Assembly (NCBI GenBank): GCA_963783945.1
Contig: CAWAPS010000019.1
Location: forward strand, 744,001 to 808,000
From: CAWAPS01 sp963783945
Lineage (GTDB): Bacteria > Actinomycetota > Acidimicrobiia > Acidimicrobiales > Palsa-688
Direction of reading: 5' to 3'
Length of the DNA: 64,000 nt
The notes below the pieces were generated by a model, which saw only the letters and a program-made list of their open reading frames with translations, did no database searches and had not been told where the DNA came from. Of this stretch, positions 34,750-43,821 are shown one piece after another (position 1 is the first letter of the stretch; every line of letters begins with the position of its first letter). The position numbers and the translations under genes were made by a program.

Positions 34750-35624
34750 GGCCAGCGCCATTTGAGTTGCACGACCCGGCAACCCTGACCGACGCCACCG
34801 GGCTCCTCGCCGAACTGGGTGAGGACTCCAAGGTTCTCGCCGGAGGGCAGAGCCTGGTCCCGCTCCTGGCGCTGCGACTCACCCGCTTCGGTCACCTCGT
34901 CGACATCAACCGGATCCCCGAGCTGGCCGGCGTGCGCGCCGAGGATGGCTGGTTGGCCGTCGGGGCCGTGACCCGTCAGGCGGTCGCTGAGCGCCACCCG
35001 GCTGTCGTGGCGGTGCCCCTCCTCGGGCGGGCGCTCGCCCACGTCGGGCATTTTCAGATCCGCAACCGGGGCACGGTGGGAGGCTCCATCGCCCACGCCG
35101 ACCCGGCATCAGAGCTGCCGGCGGTGGCGCTTGCTCTCGACGCCGAGCTGGTAGTTACCAGCCGGGCCGGCGAGCGGCGCATCGCCGCGTCTGACTTCTT
35201 CGAAGGCACCTGGACCACCGCGATGCGCTCCGACGAGTTACTGGCCTCGGTCCGGTTCCCGATCTGGAGCGGCCGGTGCGGGTTCGCGGTCGAGGAGTTC
35301 GCGCGCCGGCACGGGGACTTCGCCATCGCCGGTGCCGCCTGCGGGGTGCAGGTTGACGACTCGGGAGTGGTACAGCGCGCCGGAATCGCCCTGTTCGGCA
35401 TGGGCCCCACGCCGCTGCGCGCCGGCGCCGCCGAGGCCGCCCTCGCCGGGCAGGACGCCGCGACCGCCGAGCCGAGAACGATCGGCAGGATCGCAGTGGT
35501 TGACACCGAGCCGCCCGATGACCTCCACGGATCGGCGGCGTTCCGGCGACGGGTCGGGGCGTGGCTCGTCGAGCAGGCCCTCAGCCGGGCTATCGCCGAG
35601 GCGACCGGAAAGGAGCCGGCATGA
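34746..35624 (+). CDS. Molybdenum hydroxylase FAD-binding subunit (CoxM/CutM-type)
   Basis: 292 residues. VLAGGQSLVPLLALRL is the first FAD-binding motif and IRNRGTVGGSIAHADPASELP the second, both diagnostic of the medium subunit of xanthine-dehydrogenase-family enzymes. The C-terminal third (EFARRHGDFAIAGAACGV) is the CO_deh_flav_C-type domain. It transfers electrons from the iron-sulfur subunit to NAD or quinone. GTG 34746 overlaps the SDR stop by four bases, and the gene overlaps the 2Fe-2S subunit as ATGA, so stoichiometric expression is expected. Confidence 0.94.
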   Translation: MRPAPFELHDPATLTDATGLLAELGEDSKVLAGGQSLVPLLALRLTRFGHLVDINRIPELAGVRAEDGWLAVGAVTRQAVAERHPAVVAVPLLGRALAHVGHFQIRNRGTVGGSIAHADPASELPAVALALDAELVVTSRAGERRIAASDFFEGTWTTAMRSDELLASVRFPIWSGRCGFAVEEFARRHGDFAIAGAACGVQVDDSGVVQRAGIALFGMGPTPLRAGAAEAALAGQDAATAEPRTIGRIAVVDTEPPDDLHGSAAFRRRVGAWLVEQALSRAIAEATGKEPA

Positions 35625-36136
35625 CTGACAACCCACGGGTGTCCGCCCCCGAGCACCGGGGGTCTGCCAGCCCCCGCCGGGAGATCACAGTGACGGTAAA
35701 CGGCGAGGAGCGCACGGCCACCGTCGAGCACCGAAGCACCCTCGCCTACTTCCTTCGAGAGGACTGCGGCCTGACCGGGACTCATCTGGCTTGCGAGCAC
35801 GGGGTCTGCGGGGCGTGTACCGTTCTCCTCGACCGCGCCGCCGTCCGCTCCTGCCTCCTCTTCGCCGCCCAAGTCGACGGGGCGGGGGTCACCACCGTGG
35901 AGGGCCTCTCGCCCGAGGACGGGTCGTTATCGGCGGTGCAGCAATCCTTCGCCGACCACCACGGGCTCCAGTGCGGGTTCTGCACGCCTGGCTTCGTGGT
36001 GTCGGTCAGCGCCTTCCTAGCCGACAACGCCGACCCGAGCGACGAGGACATCCTCGCCGGATTGTCCGGCAACCTGTGCCGCTGCACGGGCTATCAGGGG
36101 ATCATCGATGCGGTAAAAGCATTGGTGCGGCCATGA
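35621..36136 (+). CDS. Molybdenum hydroxylase 2Fe-2S subunit (CoxS/CutS-type)
   Basis: 171 residues. The N-terminal plant-type ferredoxin domain has CEHGVCGACTVLLD plus an upstream Cys-free TLAYFLRED segment. The C-terminal helical 2Fe-2S domain has CGFCTPGFV and CRCTGYQGI. All eight cluster Cys appear to be present. A ~20-residue polar N-terminal extension precedes the domain. ATG 35621 overlaps the FAD subunit stop (ATGA) and the stop overlaps the large subunit start (ATGA). It carries electrons from the molybdenum site to FAD. Confidence 0.95.
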   Translation: MTDNPRVSAPEHRGSASPRREITVTVNGEERTATVEHRSTLAYFLREDCGLTGTHLACEHGVCGACTVLLDRAAVRSCLLFAAQVDGAGVTTVEGLSPEDGSLSAVQQSFADHHGLQCGFCTPGFVVSVSAFLADNADPSDEDILAGLSGNLCRCTGYQGIIDAVKALVRP

Positions 36137-38457
36137 ACGCTATCTCCCCCTCGACCCGGGCCGTCGGCGCGTGGATCAACCGTACGGAGGACCCGCGGCT
36201 GCTGGCCGGCCGTGGCGCCTACGTCGACGACGTGGTCGTCCCTGGGATGCTGCACGTCGCCTTTGCCCGCAGCTACCTGGCTCGGGCCCGGATTGCCGGG
36301 ATCGAAGTCACAGGTGCGGCCACGGCCGAGGGGGTAGTGGCGGTGCTCACGGCTGCAGATCTCAACCACCTTCTCGCCGGTCCGATCGGGGCAACCCCGG
36401 TCCTGGCCTACGTCCCCGATGCGCCGTCCAAGGTTCTTGCCGACGACGAGGTCCGCTACGTCGGTGACCCCTACGCTATGGTCCTCGCTACCAGCCGCGC
36501 CGCGGCCGAGGACGCCCTCGAGCTAATCGTCCTCGACCTCGAACCAATGGCGCCGGTGGCGGACTACACCACCGCGCTCGCCAGCACCCAGATGGTCCAC
36601 CCCGACCGGGAGCGGGGAAACCTCGCCGGCGAGGTCGTGGTCCCGATCGACGACGAGTTGGGCCGGGTCTTTGCCCAGGCACCCCATGTAGTCACTGAAA
36701 CCTTCGTCCAGAACCGGTACTTCGCCGTCCCGATGGAGACCCGGGGGATTGTGGCCTCCTGGGACCGGCGGGCCAACTTCTTCGAAGTGTGGGTGTCCTC
36801 CCAGTCACCTCACGACGTTCGCAGTGTCACCTCCCGGATCACCGGCGTCCCAGAGGGCCGCATCCGAGTCCGGATCGGTGACGTCGGGGGCGGGTTCGGG
36901 CAGAAGGCCTACCTGGCCCGGGACGAGCAAATCGTGCTCCTCGCCAGCTACCACGCCGGCCGCCCGCTCAAGTGGATCGAGGACCGGCAGGAGAACCTGG
37001 TGGCGGGAACCGCTTCGCGCGCCGAGCGGGCGACGATCACCGTCGCCGCCGACGAGGAGGGCACCATCCTCGGCCTCGCCGTCGACCACCTCGACGAGGT
37101 CGGCGCGTACCCGATGGCGGGCAGCGCGGCGTCCATGGGGGCCATGATCTTCACCGGCCCCTACCGGATCCCCCGGTTCGCGTTCACCAGCCGCTCCGTG
37201 CACACCAACACCTTGGGTCGCGCCCCCTACCGCGGACCGTGGCAGTTCGAGACGTACTTCCGTGAGCAAGCCGTCGACTGCCTGGCCCGGGCCAGCGGGC
37301 TCGACCCGATCGATCTGCGCCGGCGCAACGTAATCCACCGCAGCGACCTTCCCCACACGCTGCCCCTCGGCGTCGCCCTCTTCGACGTTTCCCCCGAGGA
37401 GACCTTGGAGCAGGCCGCGGCCATGCTCGACTACGACGGCTTCCGCGTCGAGCAGCGCCGGGCGCTCGGCGAGGGTCGACTGCTCGGTGTGGGTATCGGT
37501 CTCTACGTCGAGCCGCAGGCATTGATGGGCGTGTACAGCTCCGAGCCGACCCACATCCGCATCGGGCCGGATGGGAGCGTGGACGTTTACCTCGGGTCCG
37601 GCTCGCACGGCCAGGGCCTCGAGACCACCACGGCCCAGCTCGTGGCCGAGCACCTGGGGGCCGCCTTCGAAAGCATCACCGTGCACCAAGGCGACACCAA
37701 CGAGACCCCCTACGCCTTCGGAACGGGAGGGAGCCGCAGCGGGCCGATCCTAGGGGCCGCCATCCGCGGCGCGGCACAGCAGATGCGCGAAAAGGTGACG
37801 AACATAGCCGCCCATCTCCTCGAGGCCTCTCCGTACGACCTCGAGATCGGCGGCGGGGTGATCAGCGTGCGCGGCACCCAAGCGCGCAATGTGACCCTGC
37901 GAGATGTCGCCTCCACCGCCTACATGAACCCCACCGCACTCCCGCCGGGCATGGCTCCCGAGCTCGAGGTCCATCACCGGTTCCGGGGCGAGACGCCGTT
38001 CGTCTTCTCCAACGCCTGCCACCTCTGTACCGTCGAGATCCATCCGGTCACAGGGATGGCGCGAATCCTGCGCTACATCGTGAGCGAGGACTGCGGAGTG
38101 ATGATCAACCCGTCCATCGTCGAGGGCCAAATCGCCGGGGGGACCGTGCAGGGCATCGGGGGCGCGCTCTTCGAGGACTTCGTCTACGACGCCGATGGCA
38201 ATCCACTCACGACGACATTCCTCGACTACCTCCTCCCAACAGCTGGCGACGTGCCGACCATCGAGTACGGCCACATCGAGACCCCAGCGTCTACACCGGG
38301 CGGCTTCAAAGGTGTAGGCGAAGGCGGTGCTATAGGGGCGCCCGCCGCGATAGCCAACGCGGTCAACGACGCCCTCGCGCAGGTTGGGGCGCGAGCCGAC
38401 GAGGCGCCGTTCACCCCGGCCCGTATCGTCGCCGCGCTCGAGGCGGTTGGCCGCTAA
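36133..38457 (+). CDS. Molybdenum hydroxylase large subunit (xanthine dehydrogenase/CoxL family)
   Basis: 774 residues. The N-terminal Ald_Xan_dh domain (RTEDPRLLAGRGAYVDD) is followed by the molybdopterin-cytosine-dinucleotide-binding region with GDVGGGFGQK and GSHGQGLETT. The C-terminal GVGEGGAIGAPA contains the catalytic Glu. The active-site loop reads APYRGPW, not AYxCSFR, so it is not a form I CO dehydrogenase; hydroxylation of an aromatic, heterocyclic or aldehyde substrate is expected. ATG 36133 overlaps the previous stop (ATGA). Maturation would require a CoxF/XdhC-like chaperone, which is not in the window. It is the last gene of the operon. Confidence 0.94.
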   Translation: MNAISPSTRAVGAWINRTEDPRLLAGRGAYVDDVVVPGMLHVAFARSYLARARIAGIEVTGAATAEGVVAVLTAADLNHLLAGPIGATPVLAYVPDAPSKVLADDEVRYVGDPYAMVLATSRAAAEDALELIVLDLEPMAPVADYTTALASTQMVHPDRERGNLAGEVVVPIDDELGRVFAQAPHVVTETFVQNRYFAVPMETRGIVASWDRRANFFEVWVSSQSPHDVRSVTSRITGVPEGRIRVRIGDVGGGFGQKAYLARDEQIVLLASYHAGRPLKWIEDRQENLVAGTASRAERATITVAADEEGTILGLAVDHLDEVGAYPMAGSAASMGAMIFTGPYRIPRFAFTSRSVHTNTLGRAPYRGPWQFETYFREQAVDCLARASGLDPIDLRRRNVIHRSDLPHTLPLGVALFDVSPEETLEQAAAMLDYDGFRVEQRRALGEGRLLGVGIGLYVEPQALMGVYSSEPTHIRIGPDGSVDVYLGSGSHGQGLETTTAQLVAEHLGAAFESITVHQGDTNETPYAFGTGGSRSGPILGAAIRGAAQQMREKVTNIAAHLLEASPYDLEIGGGVISVRGTQARNVTLRDVASTAYMNPTALPPGMAPELEVHHRFRGETPFVFSNACHLCTVEIHPVTGMARILRYIVSEDCGVMINPSIVEGQIAGGTVQGIGGALFEDFVYDADGNPLTTTFLDYLLPTAGDVPTIEYGHIETPASTPGGFKGVGEGGAIGAPAAIANAVNDALAQVGARADEAPFTPARIVAALEAVGR

Positions 38458-38524
38458 TCGCCCGATTGAAGGGCTCTTGTACTTCCTGAGGGCGACCGGT
38501 CAGAACCGTGGGAGATGGAGATCC

Positions 38525-38676
38525 TCAGGCGGGGTGCCAGAACGAGTCCGTGGGCGGGCGCCGGCGCTCGGCAGCGACGACCAAGTCGATGCCATACACC
38601 CGGGCCGCATTGATCCCCGGGATTTTCTCCCGCCGGGCCGCCAGCTGGCATTCGCCGATCGCGCCCCGCTGATTTC
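38525..38676 (-). pseudogene. C-terminal remnant of an amidohydrolase
   Basis: Read leftwards, the frame gives GECQLAARREKIPGINAARV, then YGIDLVVAAERR and a stop at 38525. INAARVYGID is the C-terminal helix signature of amidohydrolase_2 proteins (compare GNARALYGLP in the enzyme ending at 6915). A stop codon lies just upstream in frame and no start exists, so only the last ~50 codons survive. The rest was presumably lost when the molybdenum-hydroxylase operon or its flank was rearranged here. Confidence 0.55.
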
Positions 38677-38767
38677 ATCCGGCCGGATGGCTGAGTTGAA
38701 GGTGTAGTAGTTTCCGTGAGATCGGAAAGGGTCAATATCAGCGAGCAAACGAAAGGGGGATGTGACC

Positions 38768-39256
38768 GTGAGTGTTGACGACCTAGCGGCCCGCATCACA
38801 GAGTTAGAAGCACGCCTCCAGCTGATGGAGGATGACCGCGCCATTCGACAGCTGTTGGCGCACTACGGCTTCAACGCTGACATGGGACGAAGTGAGGCGT
38901 ACGTCTCCCTGTACACCGAGGATGGAGCGATCGACGTCAGTAGCACAACGCGCTGGGATGGTCACGACGAGCTGATGGACTTCATCACCAACCCAGACGG
39001 CCACGGAGGGATGGTCGGTCGCTGCATGCATGCTCAGGGCAACAACCTGGTCACCTATATAGACGGAGATTCCGCCGTCGCTGAAGCGTATTCGATCGTC
39101 CTGATGCGTGAGGACGACGGTCTCCACGTCTTCACATGCAACGCCAACCGCTGGACGCTCCAGAAGATCGACGGGGCGTGGAAGATTCGCGAGCGGTTTA
39201 TTCGGACGCCGGGTGCAGAGGGGTTCGCAACGGTGCTCTCCTCCGACGCCCGATAG
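38768..39256 (+). CDS. SnoaL-like / NTF2-like protein
   Basis: 162 residues. LAARITELEARLQLMEDDRA forms a predicted coiled-coil-like first helix and IRQLLAHYGFNADMG begins the SnoaL_4-type barrel. CMHAQGNNLVTYIDGDSAVA and GAWKIRERFI match the middle and the end. GTG 38768 is preferred because GAAAGGGGG lies 8 nt upstream; GTG 38762 is only 2 nt from it. The gene has its own upstream region and is followed by a convergent sugar-isomerase-like gene. Confidence 0.85.
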   Translation: MSVDDLAARITELEARLQLMEDDRAIRQLLAHYGFNADMGRSEAYVSLYTEDGAIDVSSTTRWDGHDELMDFITNPDGHGGMVGRCMHAQGNNLVTYIDGDSAVAEAYSIVLMREDDGLHVFTCNANRWTLQKIDGAWKIRERFIRTPGAEGFATVLSSDAR

Positions 39257-39320
39257 CGCGCCCCGGTCGCATCCAGATCTCCCAAGGGTTGGGCGCCGTT
39301 CTCGCCGCAACCAGCTGGCG

Positions 39321-40088
39321 TCAGGCTCCCAACCGGTCGAGGATTTCGCTCGCCCGCTCCAGACTGCGCCGGGTGGCCGAAAGGTAACCTTCGGCTTCAA
39401 TCTTGGGACCCAGGATTTCTAGATCGAACATTCCCCCGTAGCCCACGTCGAGGATCATCGCCAAAAGGCGTTCGAGCGGCATGTCCCCATCGCCGATCAC
39501 GGATCGGTCCGGTGAGGACGTGGTGCCGATCTTGAAGTCGCCAATCTGGACCAGCGTGATCATGTCAACGTTGTCACGAATAAGCTTCTCGAGCCCCGGC
39601 TCGTACCAGCAGCACTCGAGATCCACCACGACGCCGGTCCCTATGCGACGGGCTACAGCCAGGGTGTCGCGCAGGGTGAACAGGAAGTTGATGTCGAGTC
39701 GCAACGAGTTCGTGGGTTGGATAGCGAACGGCATACCCAGCTCGCCCGCTCGCTCCACGCCAGGCTGGACCCGCTGACAGAAGTCGTCCACCGCTTCCTC
39801 CCACAAGCGCGAACCGATGGTGCCCGTACGTGCGAGCCACACCGAGTCCGAACCCACGGCGGCGCCGAACTCCAGAGCCTCGAGCATCAGGCCCGGTTCG
39901 GTGACGACGTTCGACACCCGCAGCCCTGTGCCGCCCACCAGCTCGGCGTCCCAACCGATCGGCTCGAGCTTGGTGGAGATCATGCCGATATTGTCGACGC
40001 CGAGCTCCTTCCAGAACCCGATCTCTTCGACGAAAGGGATGGGGCCGGCGCACTCTTCGTCGACGGAGATCCGCGGATGCCATGACAC
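39321..40088 (-). CDS. Sugar-phosphate isomerase/epimerase-like TIM barrel
   Basis: 255 residues with the AP-endonuclease-2/xylose-isomerase-like TIM-barrel pattern: FVEEIGFWKELGVDNIGM near the start, VVVDLECCWYEPG (acidic metal ligand), LVQIGDFKIG (Asp) and MFDLEILGPKIEAEGY (Glu) near the end. Family members isomerise keto-sugars or hydroxypyruvate-like compounds, or act on inositol-derived compounds. GTG 40088 is supported by TAGGCT 6 nt upstream on the minus strand, another leaderless-type arrangement. The neighbours are a SnoaL-like gene and a decayed hydrolase. Confidence 0.87.
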   Translation of the reverse strand: MSWHPRISVDEECAGPIPFVEEIGFWKELGVDNIGMISTKLEPIGWDAELVGGTGLRVSNVVTEPGLMLEALEFGAAVGSDSVWLARTGTIGSRLWEEAVDDFCQRVQPGVERAGELGMPFAIQPTNSLRLDINFLFTLRDTLAVARRIGTGVVVDLECCWYEPGLEKLIRDNVDMITLVQIGDFKIGTTSSPDRSVIGDGDMPLERLLAMILDVGYGGMFDLEILGPKIEAEGYLSATRRSLERASEILDRLGA

Positions 40089-40094
40089 AGGGGC

Positions 40095-40100
40095 AGCCTA
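40095..40100 (-). promoter_or_regulatory. Probable -10 box of the leaderless isomerase-like gene
   Basis: On the minus strand TAGGCT is separated from GTG 40088 by 6 nt, and no ribosome site is present. Confidence 0.45.
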
Positions 40101-40235
40101 ACCCCGGCATTGCAGCAACGGGAATCCTCGACGACACCTCCACCATCGGGCCCCTCCCAGCAACCAGCGGAAACCGACATCATTGGAGGGCCAAAAACGG
40201 CCCACACCTCGAGGCCGCCGCTGACTAATGGGCCG

Positions 40236-41400
40236 CTACTGACTAATAGGCCCTCCAGGTCGGTTCGAGTTCCAGCCGAGGGGCTCGGTCAGGCCGTTGC
40301 TGGTGGGAGTGATACCGCTCGGGGCAACCGGCAGGTAGTTGTTGGGAAGGAGCGGCAGGTTGACGCTCGAGGGCAGCCACCTCGAATGGTCGATCTGGTA
40401 CACCCCGTTTGGAAGCGTCGTCTGCTGCGGGGCGGTCAGTAGGCAGGGGATGGCTGGCAACCACCAAGGCGCCGCCACCATTCAGGTAATACGGTGTATA
40501 CGAGGGAGCGACGGGATCCGTGGAGGCGTTCACCCATCCCGAACCGTTCTGGTAGAGGTGCATCGGCGTCCGGGTGTCGGTCATGTCAGTGTGCTCGCCT
40601 TTGAGCCAGGTGTCGTACCACTCCAGCTCGATGCTCTCGTCCAGGCCCTGACCATGTCCCCATGGGCCGACGACGATCTGGTAGCGGCCGGTCGTGGGCT
40701 GATGGGCGCCCATCGGCGCATAGGCGGACTTGCCCAGCCAAGTATTCTGGAAGGCGGCATACATCTCCAGAGACCCGGTGCTGTCCGGCGCGTTCCACCC
40801 GGTCCACAGCAGAGCCGGAATACCGTTCCGGACGATCTGTGCGGCCAGGGCGGGAGTGGTCGTCCGCTGCTGCCAGTACAGGTTGTCGTAGGCACGTGGA
40901 CCGCCGGCGAGGATCTCCTGCTCGAGGGCGAGAGTGAAGGCTCGTTCTCCGACTGACGCTGGGTCCCTTCGATGGGCGGCGACGGCTCGCCGAACAGTCC
41001 GATAATGGGACCCGGAATGCCGCCCGAGAAGTAGACCCCGTCGTAGGTACTTTCCCGCACAAGCCGGCAGGATCGCCTTGACCGGCGAGTGCGGGCCCAC
41101 TGCGGCCGCAGTGAACAGCTGATTATCGCCCAGCTGTGAGCACCCGGTCAGCCCAACTACGCCATTGGAACCGTTCAACTGGTGCGCCGCCCAATTCACC
41201 AGCTCCACACCATCCTGGGCCTCCCGGGGACTGAACATGTCGTTCACCAGCGGCCCGCCACCCGGCGCCTCGGAGTCGAGAGTCCCCCTCACGGTCACGG
41301 AGACGAAGATATAGCCGCGGTTCACAAAAAACGGGTCCGGGTCCTCGGTCGGGCCGGCATACGGGTTCTGCGTCAGTAGCACGGGAAAGGGAGGGCACAG
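40236..41400 (-). pseudogene. Decayed CocE/NonD (X-Pro dipeptidyl-peptidase-like) hydrolase
   Basis: The recognisable part begins with FPVLLTQNPYAGP and GYIFVSVTVRGT, without the first part of the normal domain. The Ser region GLTGCSQLGDNQ is present. Near 41060 the frame shifts to continue as ESTYDGVYFSGGIPG and IIGLFGEPSPPIEG, shifts back near 40960 to AFTLALEQEILAGG, WTGWNAPD and VVGPWGHGQGLDE, and shifts again near 40445 into APQQTTLPNGVYQID. At least three frameshifts and a missing N-terminus make it non-functional. The lost 5' end coincides with the divergent P450 gene. Intact relatives are serine esterases or acylases of ~600 residues, often secreted. Confidence 0.8.
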
Positions 41401-41469
41401 TAGGCGACACTTGCCACGCTGTGTTAGAAATAGGTGAACGGCGGGCCCACGATCCTTGAGGGGAACCCT

Positions 41470-42675
41470 ATGACCGAGACGGCAGACGGCATTTACGGTG
41501 GCACCATCTTCGAGCACATGGAGGGCGCGACCTACCGCGATCCGCAGCAGAGCTACGCGGCGATGCGGGACGGCGCCCCGGCGCAGCGGGCGGGCGAGGC
41601 AGTGGTCGCCGTCAGCAGGGACGCGGTGGACGAGGTGTTCCGGCACCCAGAGATCTACTCCTCGAGGAATGCTCCGGGGTTCCTCGGCAACGTAAGGCCG
41701 CTCATCCCCCTCGAGGTCGATCCGCCCGAACACAAGAAGTTCCGCAAGATCATGGACCCGCTCTTCGCCCCTTCGCGGATGCAGCGGCTGGCGGAACCGA
41801 TCGAGCGCCTCGTCAACGACCTCATCGACGGGTTCATCGACCAGCCCGAGATCGACTTCTCGCAGCAGTTCTCAATTCCGTTCCCATCACAGGTATTCCT
41901 CACGCTACTGGGCCTGCCCCTCGACGAGACGCGGCGCTTCATCGCCATGAAGGACGGCATCAGCCGACCGTTCCACGTCCTCGGTGTGCCGATGAACAGC
42001 CCCGAGGCGCGAGCTCATCAGGCAAAGACAGGACAGGAGCTCTACGACTACTTCGAAACTCTCCTCGACGAGCGCCAGCGAGTTCCACAGGATGATCTGC
42101 TGACCCACTTCCTCACCGCCGAGGTCGGCGGCCACCGGCTCAGCCGCGAGGACATCCTCGACGTGTGCTTCCTGTTCTTCATTGCCGGACTCGACACGGT
42201 GTCCGCGTCGCTCGAGTGCTTCTTCGCTTACCTGGCCGAGCATCCGGAAACCCGAGCGTCGCTCGTAGCCGACCCAGACCTGACCCCGCGGGCCGTCGAA
42301 GAGCTCCTTCGCTGGGAATCACCGGTCACGCTTGTATCGCGCACAGCGACCCAGGACACCGAGCTCACTGGATGCCATGTGAACGCAGGCGACACGGTCT
42401 TCGCGTTTGTCGCCTCGGCCAACACCGACGAGGACGCCCTTCCCGACGCCGGCGAGGTGCGGTTGGACCGCGAGACCAACCCCCACATCGCATTCGGAGG
42501 CGGCGTTCACCGCTGCCTCGGCTCCCACCTCGCCCGGCTGGAGCTGCGGACCGCCCTGCAGGCGTGGCACGTCCGCATCCCTCACTACCGGGTCAAGCCG
42601 GGATTCGCCATCAGCCACACCGTCGGGATCCGCTCCCTCGACTCGTTCCCGATGCTGCTCGGCCAGTCCGCCTAG
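41470..42675 (+). CDS. Cytochrome P450
   Basis: 401 residues. The I-helix motif is IAGLDTVSA, ExxR is EELLR, and the heme loop FGGGVHRCLGSHLAR has Cys at residue 349. RPLIPLEVDPPEHKKFRKIM and PLFAPSRM parallel the P450 at 28735-29952; both have Val in the usual second-Thr position of the I helix. ATG 41470 is preceded by GAGGGGAA about 5 nt upstream. The downstream genes in the same orientation encode two lactonase-type propellers, an SDR and an EthD protein, so this P450 may head a pathway unit. No ferredoxin gene is adjacent. Confidence 0.95.
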   Translation: MTETADGIYGGTIFEHMEGATYRDPQQSYAAMRDGAPAQRAGEAVVAVSRDAVDEVFRHPEIYSSRNAPGFLGNVRPLIPLEVDPPEHKKFRKIMDPLFAPSRMQRLAEPIERLVNDLIDGFIDQPEIDFSQQFSIPFPSQVFLTLLGLPLDETRRFIAMKDGISRPFHVLGVPMNSPEARAHQAKTGQELYDYFETLLDERQRVPQDDLLTHFLTAEVGGHRLSREDILDVCFLFFIAGLDTVSASLECFFAYLAEHPETRASLVADPDLTPRAVEELLRWESPVTLVSRTATQDTELTGCHVNAGDTVFAFVASANTDEDALPDAGEVRLDRETNPHIAFGGGVHRCLGSHLARLELRTALQAWHVRIPHYRVKPGFAISHTVGIRSLDSFPMLLGQSA

Positions 42676-42739
42676 CGACCAGACTCAGGAGGTAGGCGGC
42701 TCGGTCGCGGTTCGAATTGGAGAACCCCAAGGAGCACGA

Positions 42740-43813
42740 ATGGCCTTATCGGACGTATATGTCGGCGCTTTCACGTCGGACTTCAGCTGGCTGAAAGGGT
42801 TGCCTGGGCGAGGCATCACCCGCTTCACCTTCGACCACCACGACGGCACGCTCAATTACGCGGAGACTGTCACCGGGGTCAGTAGTCCCCAGTACCTGGA
42901 AGTCCACCCACACCTGCCGGTCCTCTTCGCAGCCGAGTACTCCGCCCCCGGCAACGTGACCGCCTTCTCGATCCGACCGGACGGTGGTATCGACCGTCTA
43001 ATGACCAGGGACGCGCTAGGGGATCTACCGGTCGCGGTCTGCGTACATCCGAGTGGAGCTCGCGCCTACGTCGCTAACTGGGGGACCGGGACTCTCGCTG
43101 CCTTCCCGCTGACGGCCGATGGGGCGATGTCGGCCCCCGAACCGATCGGACAGCACGAGATCCCGGGTCAGGGGCCGGGCGCCCTTACCAATAACTCTGC
43201 CCATCCACACCAGATCTGCCCGAACCCGGCTGGGAGCGCCGTCCTCGTAGCCTACGCCGGAGGGGATGAACTAGCGACCTACAAGGCCGATGCAGACGGG
43301 GCCTTGTCTGCTCTGCCCATAAGCCGCATCGCGTTCCCCGCCAAGGGAGCGCCCCGTCACATGCAATTCCACCCGTCAGGGGACTTCGTTTACGTGGTCG
43401 GAGAGTCGACCGACGCACTGTTGTACCTCCTAGAGGCTGACGAAGGGGTCCCGACCCGGATCGTCGGCAGTTATTCCACCAGCCCGGATGGGTTCACCGG
43501 CACCAGTCTTCCGTCCGAGCTCGAGCTCCACCCAAACGGGCGAATCCTCTATGTCGCCAATCGCATGAGCAGCTTTATCACCGTCTTTGAGCTCGACGAA
43601 ACAGGTGTGGTCACCCGGATCATCGGGCACCAGTCGAGTATGGGACAGGGACCGCGCAGTATCTCCGTCGACCCAAATGGCCAATACCTCATCGCCGCGA
43701 ACTGTGACTCAGGCGACGTGGTCGTATTCCAAATCAGTGAGAGCGGCCTGCTCGACCCGATCTCATCGCCGGTCCCGACGAACTCGCCCAGCAGCGTACT
43801 CTTCGTCCGCTAA
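42740..43813 (+). CDS. Lactonase family protein (7-bladed beta-propeller, Pgl-like)
   Basis: 357 residues with repeated propeller motifs: YLEVHPHLPVLFAAEY, AVCVHPSGARAYVANWG, HMQFHPSGDFVYVVGE, ELELHPNGRILYVANR and SISVDPNGQYLIAANC. HPHQICPNP lies between blades, as in 6-phosphogluconolactonases of this fold. It should hydrolyse a lactone ring; the substrate need not be a sugar. AAGGAG 5 nt upstream supports ATG 42740. The SMP-30-type lactonase follows 8 nt after its stop, so both are co-transcribed. A different-fold lactonase next door is unusual. Confidence 0.9.
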   Translation: MALSDVYVGAFTSDFSWLKGLPGRGITRFTFDHHDGTLNYAETVTGVSSPQYLEVHPHLPVLFAAEYSAPGNVTAFSIRPDGGIDRLMTRDALGDLPVAVCVHPSGARAYVANWGTGTLAAFPLTADGAMSAPEPIGQHEIPGQGPGALTNNSAHPHQICPNPAGSAVLVAYAGGDELATYKADADGALSALPISRIAFPAKGAPRHMQFHPSGDFVYVVGESTDALLYLLEADEGVPTRIVGSYSTSPDGFTGTSLPSELELHPNGRILYVANRMSSFITVFELDETGVVTRIIGHQSSMGQGPRSISVDPNGQYLIAANCDSGDVVVFQISESGLLDPISSPVPTNSPSSVLFVR

Positions 43814-43821
43814 CTGACCCC

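Noticed and set aside
36133..38457. Carbon monoxide dehydrogenase large subunit (CoxL)
   Set aside because: The active-site loop is APYRGPW rather than AYxCSFR, so a form I CO dehydrogenase is not supported. Kept as a general molybdenum hydroxylase.
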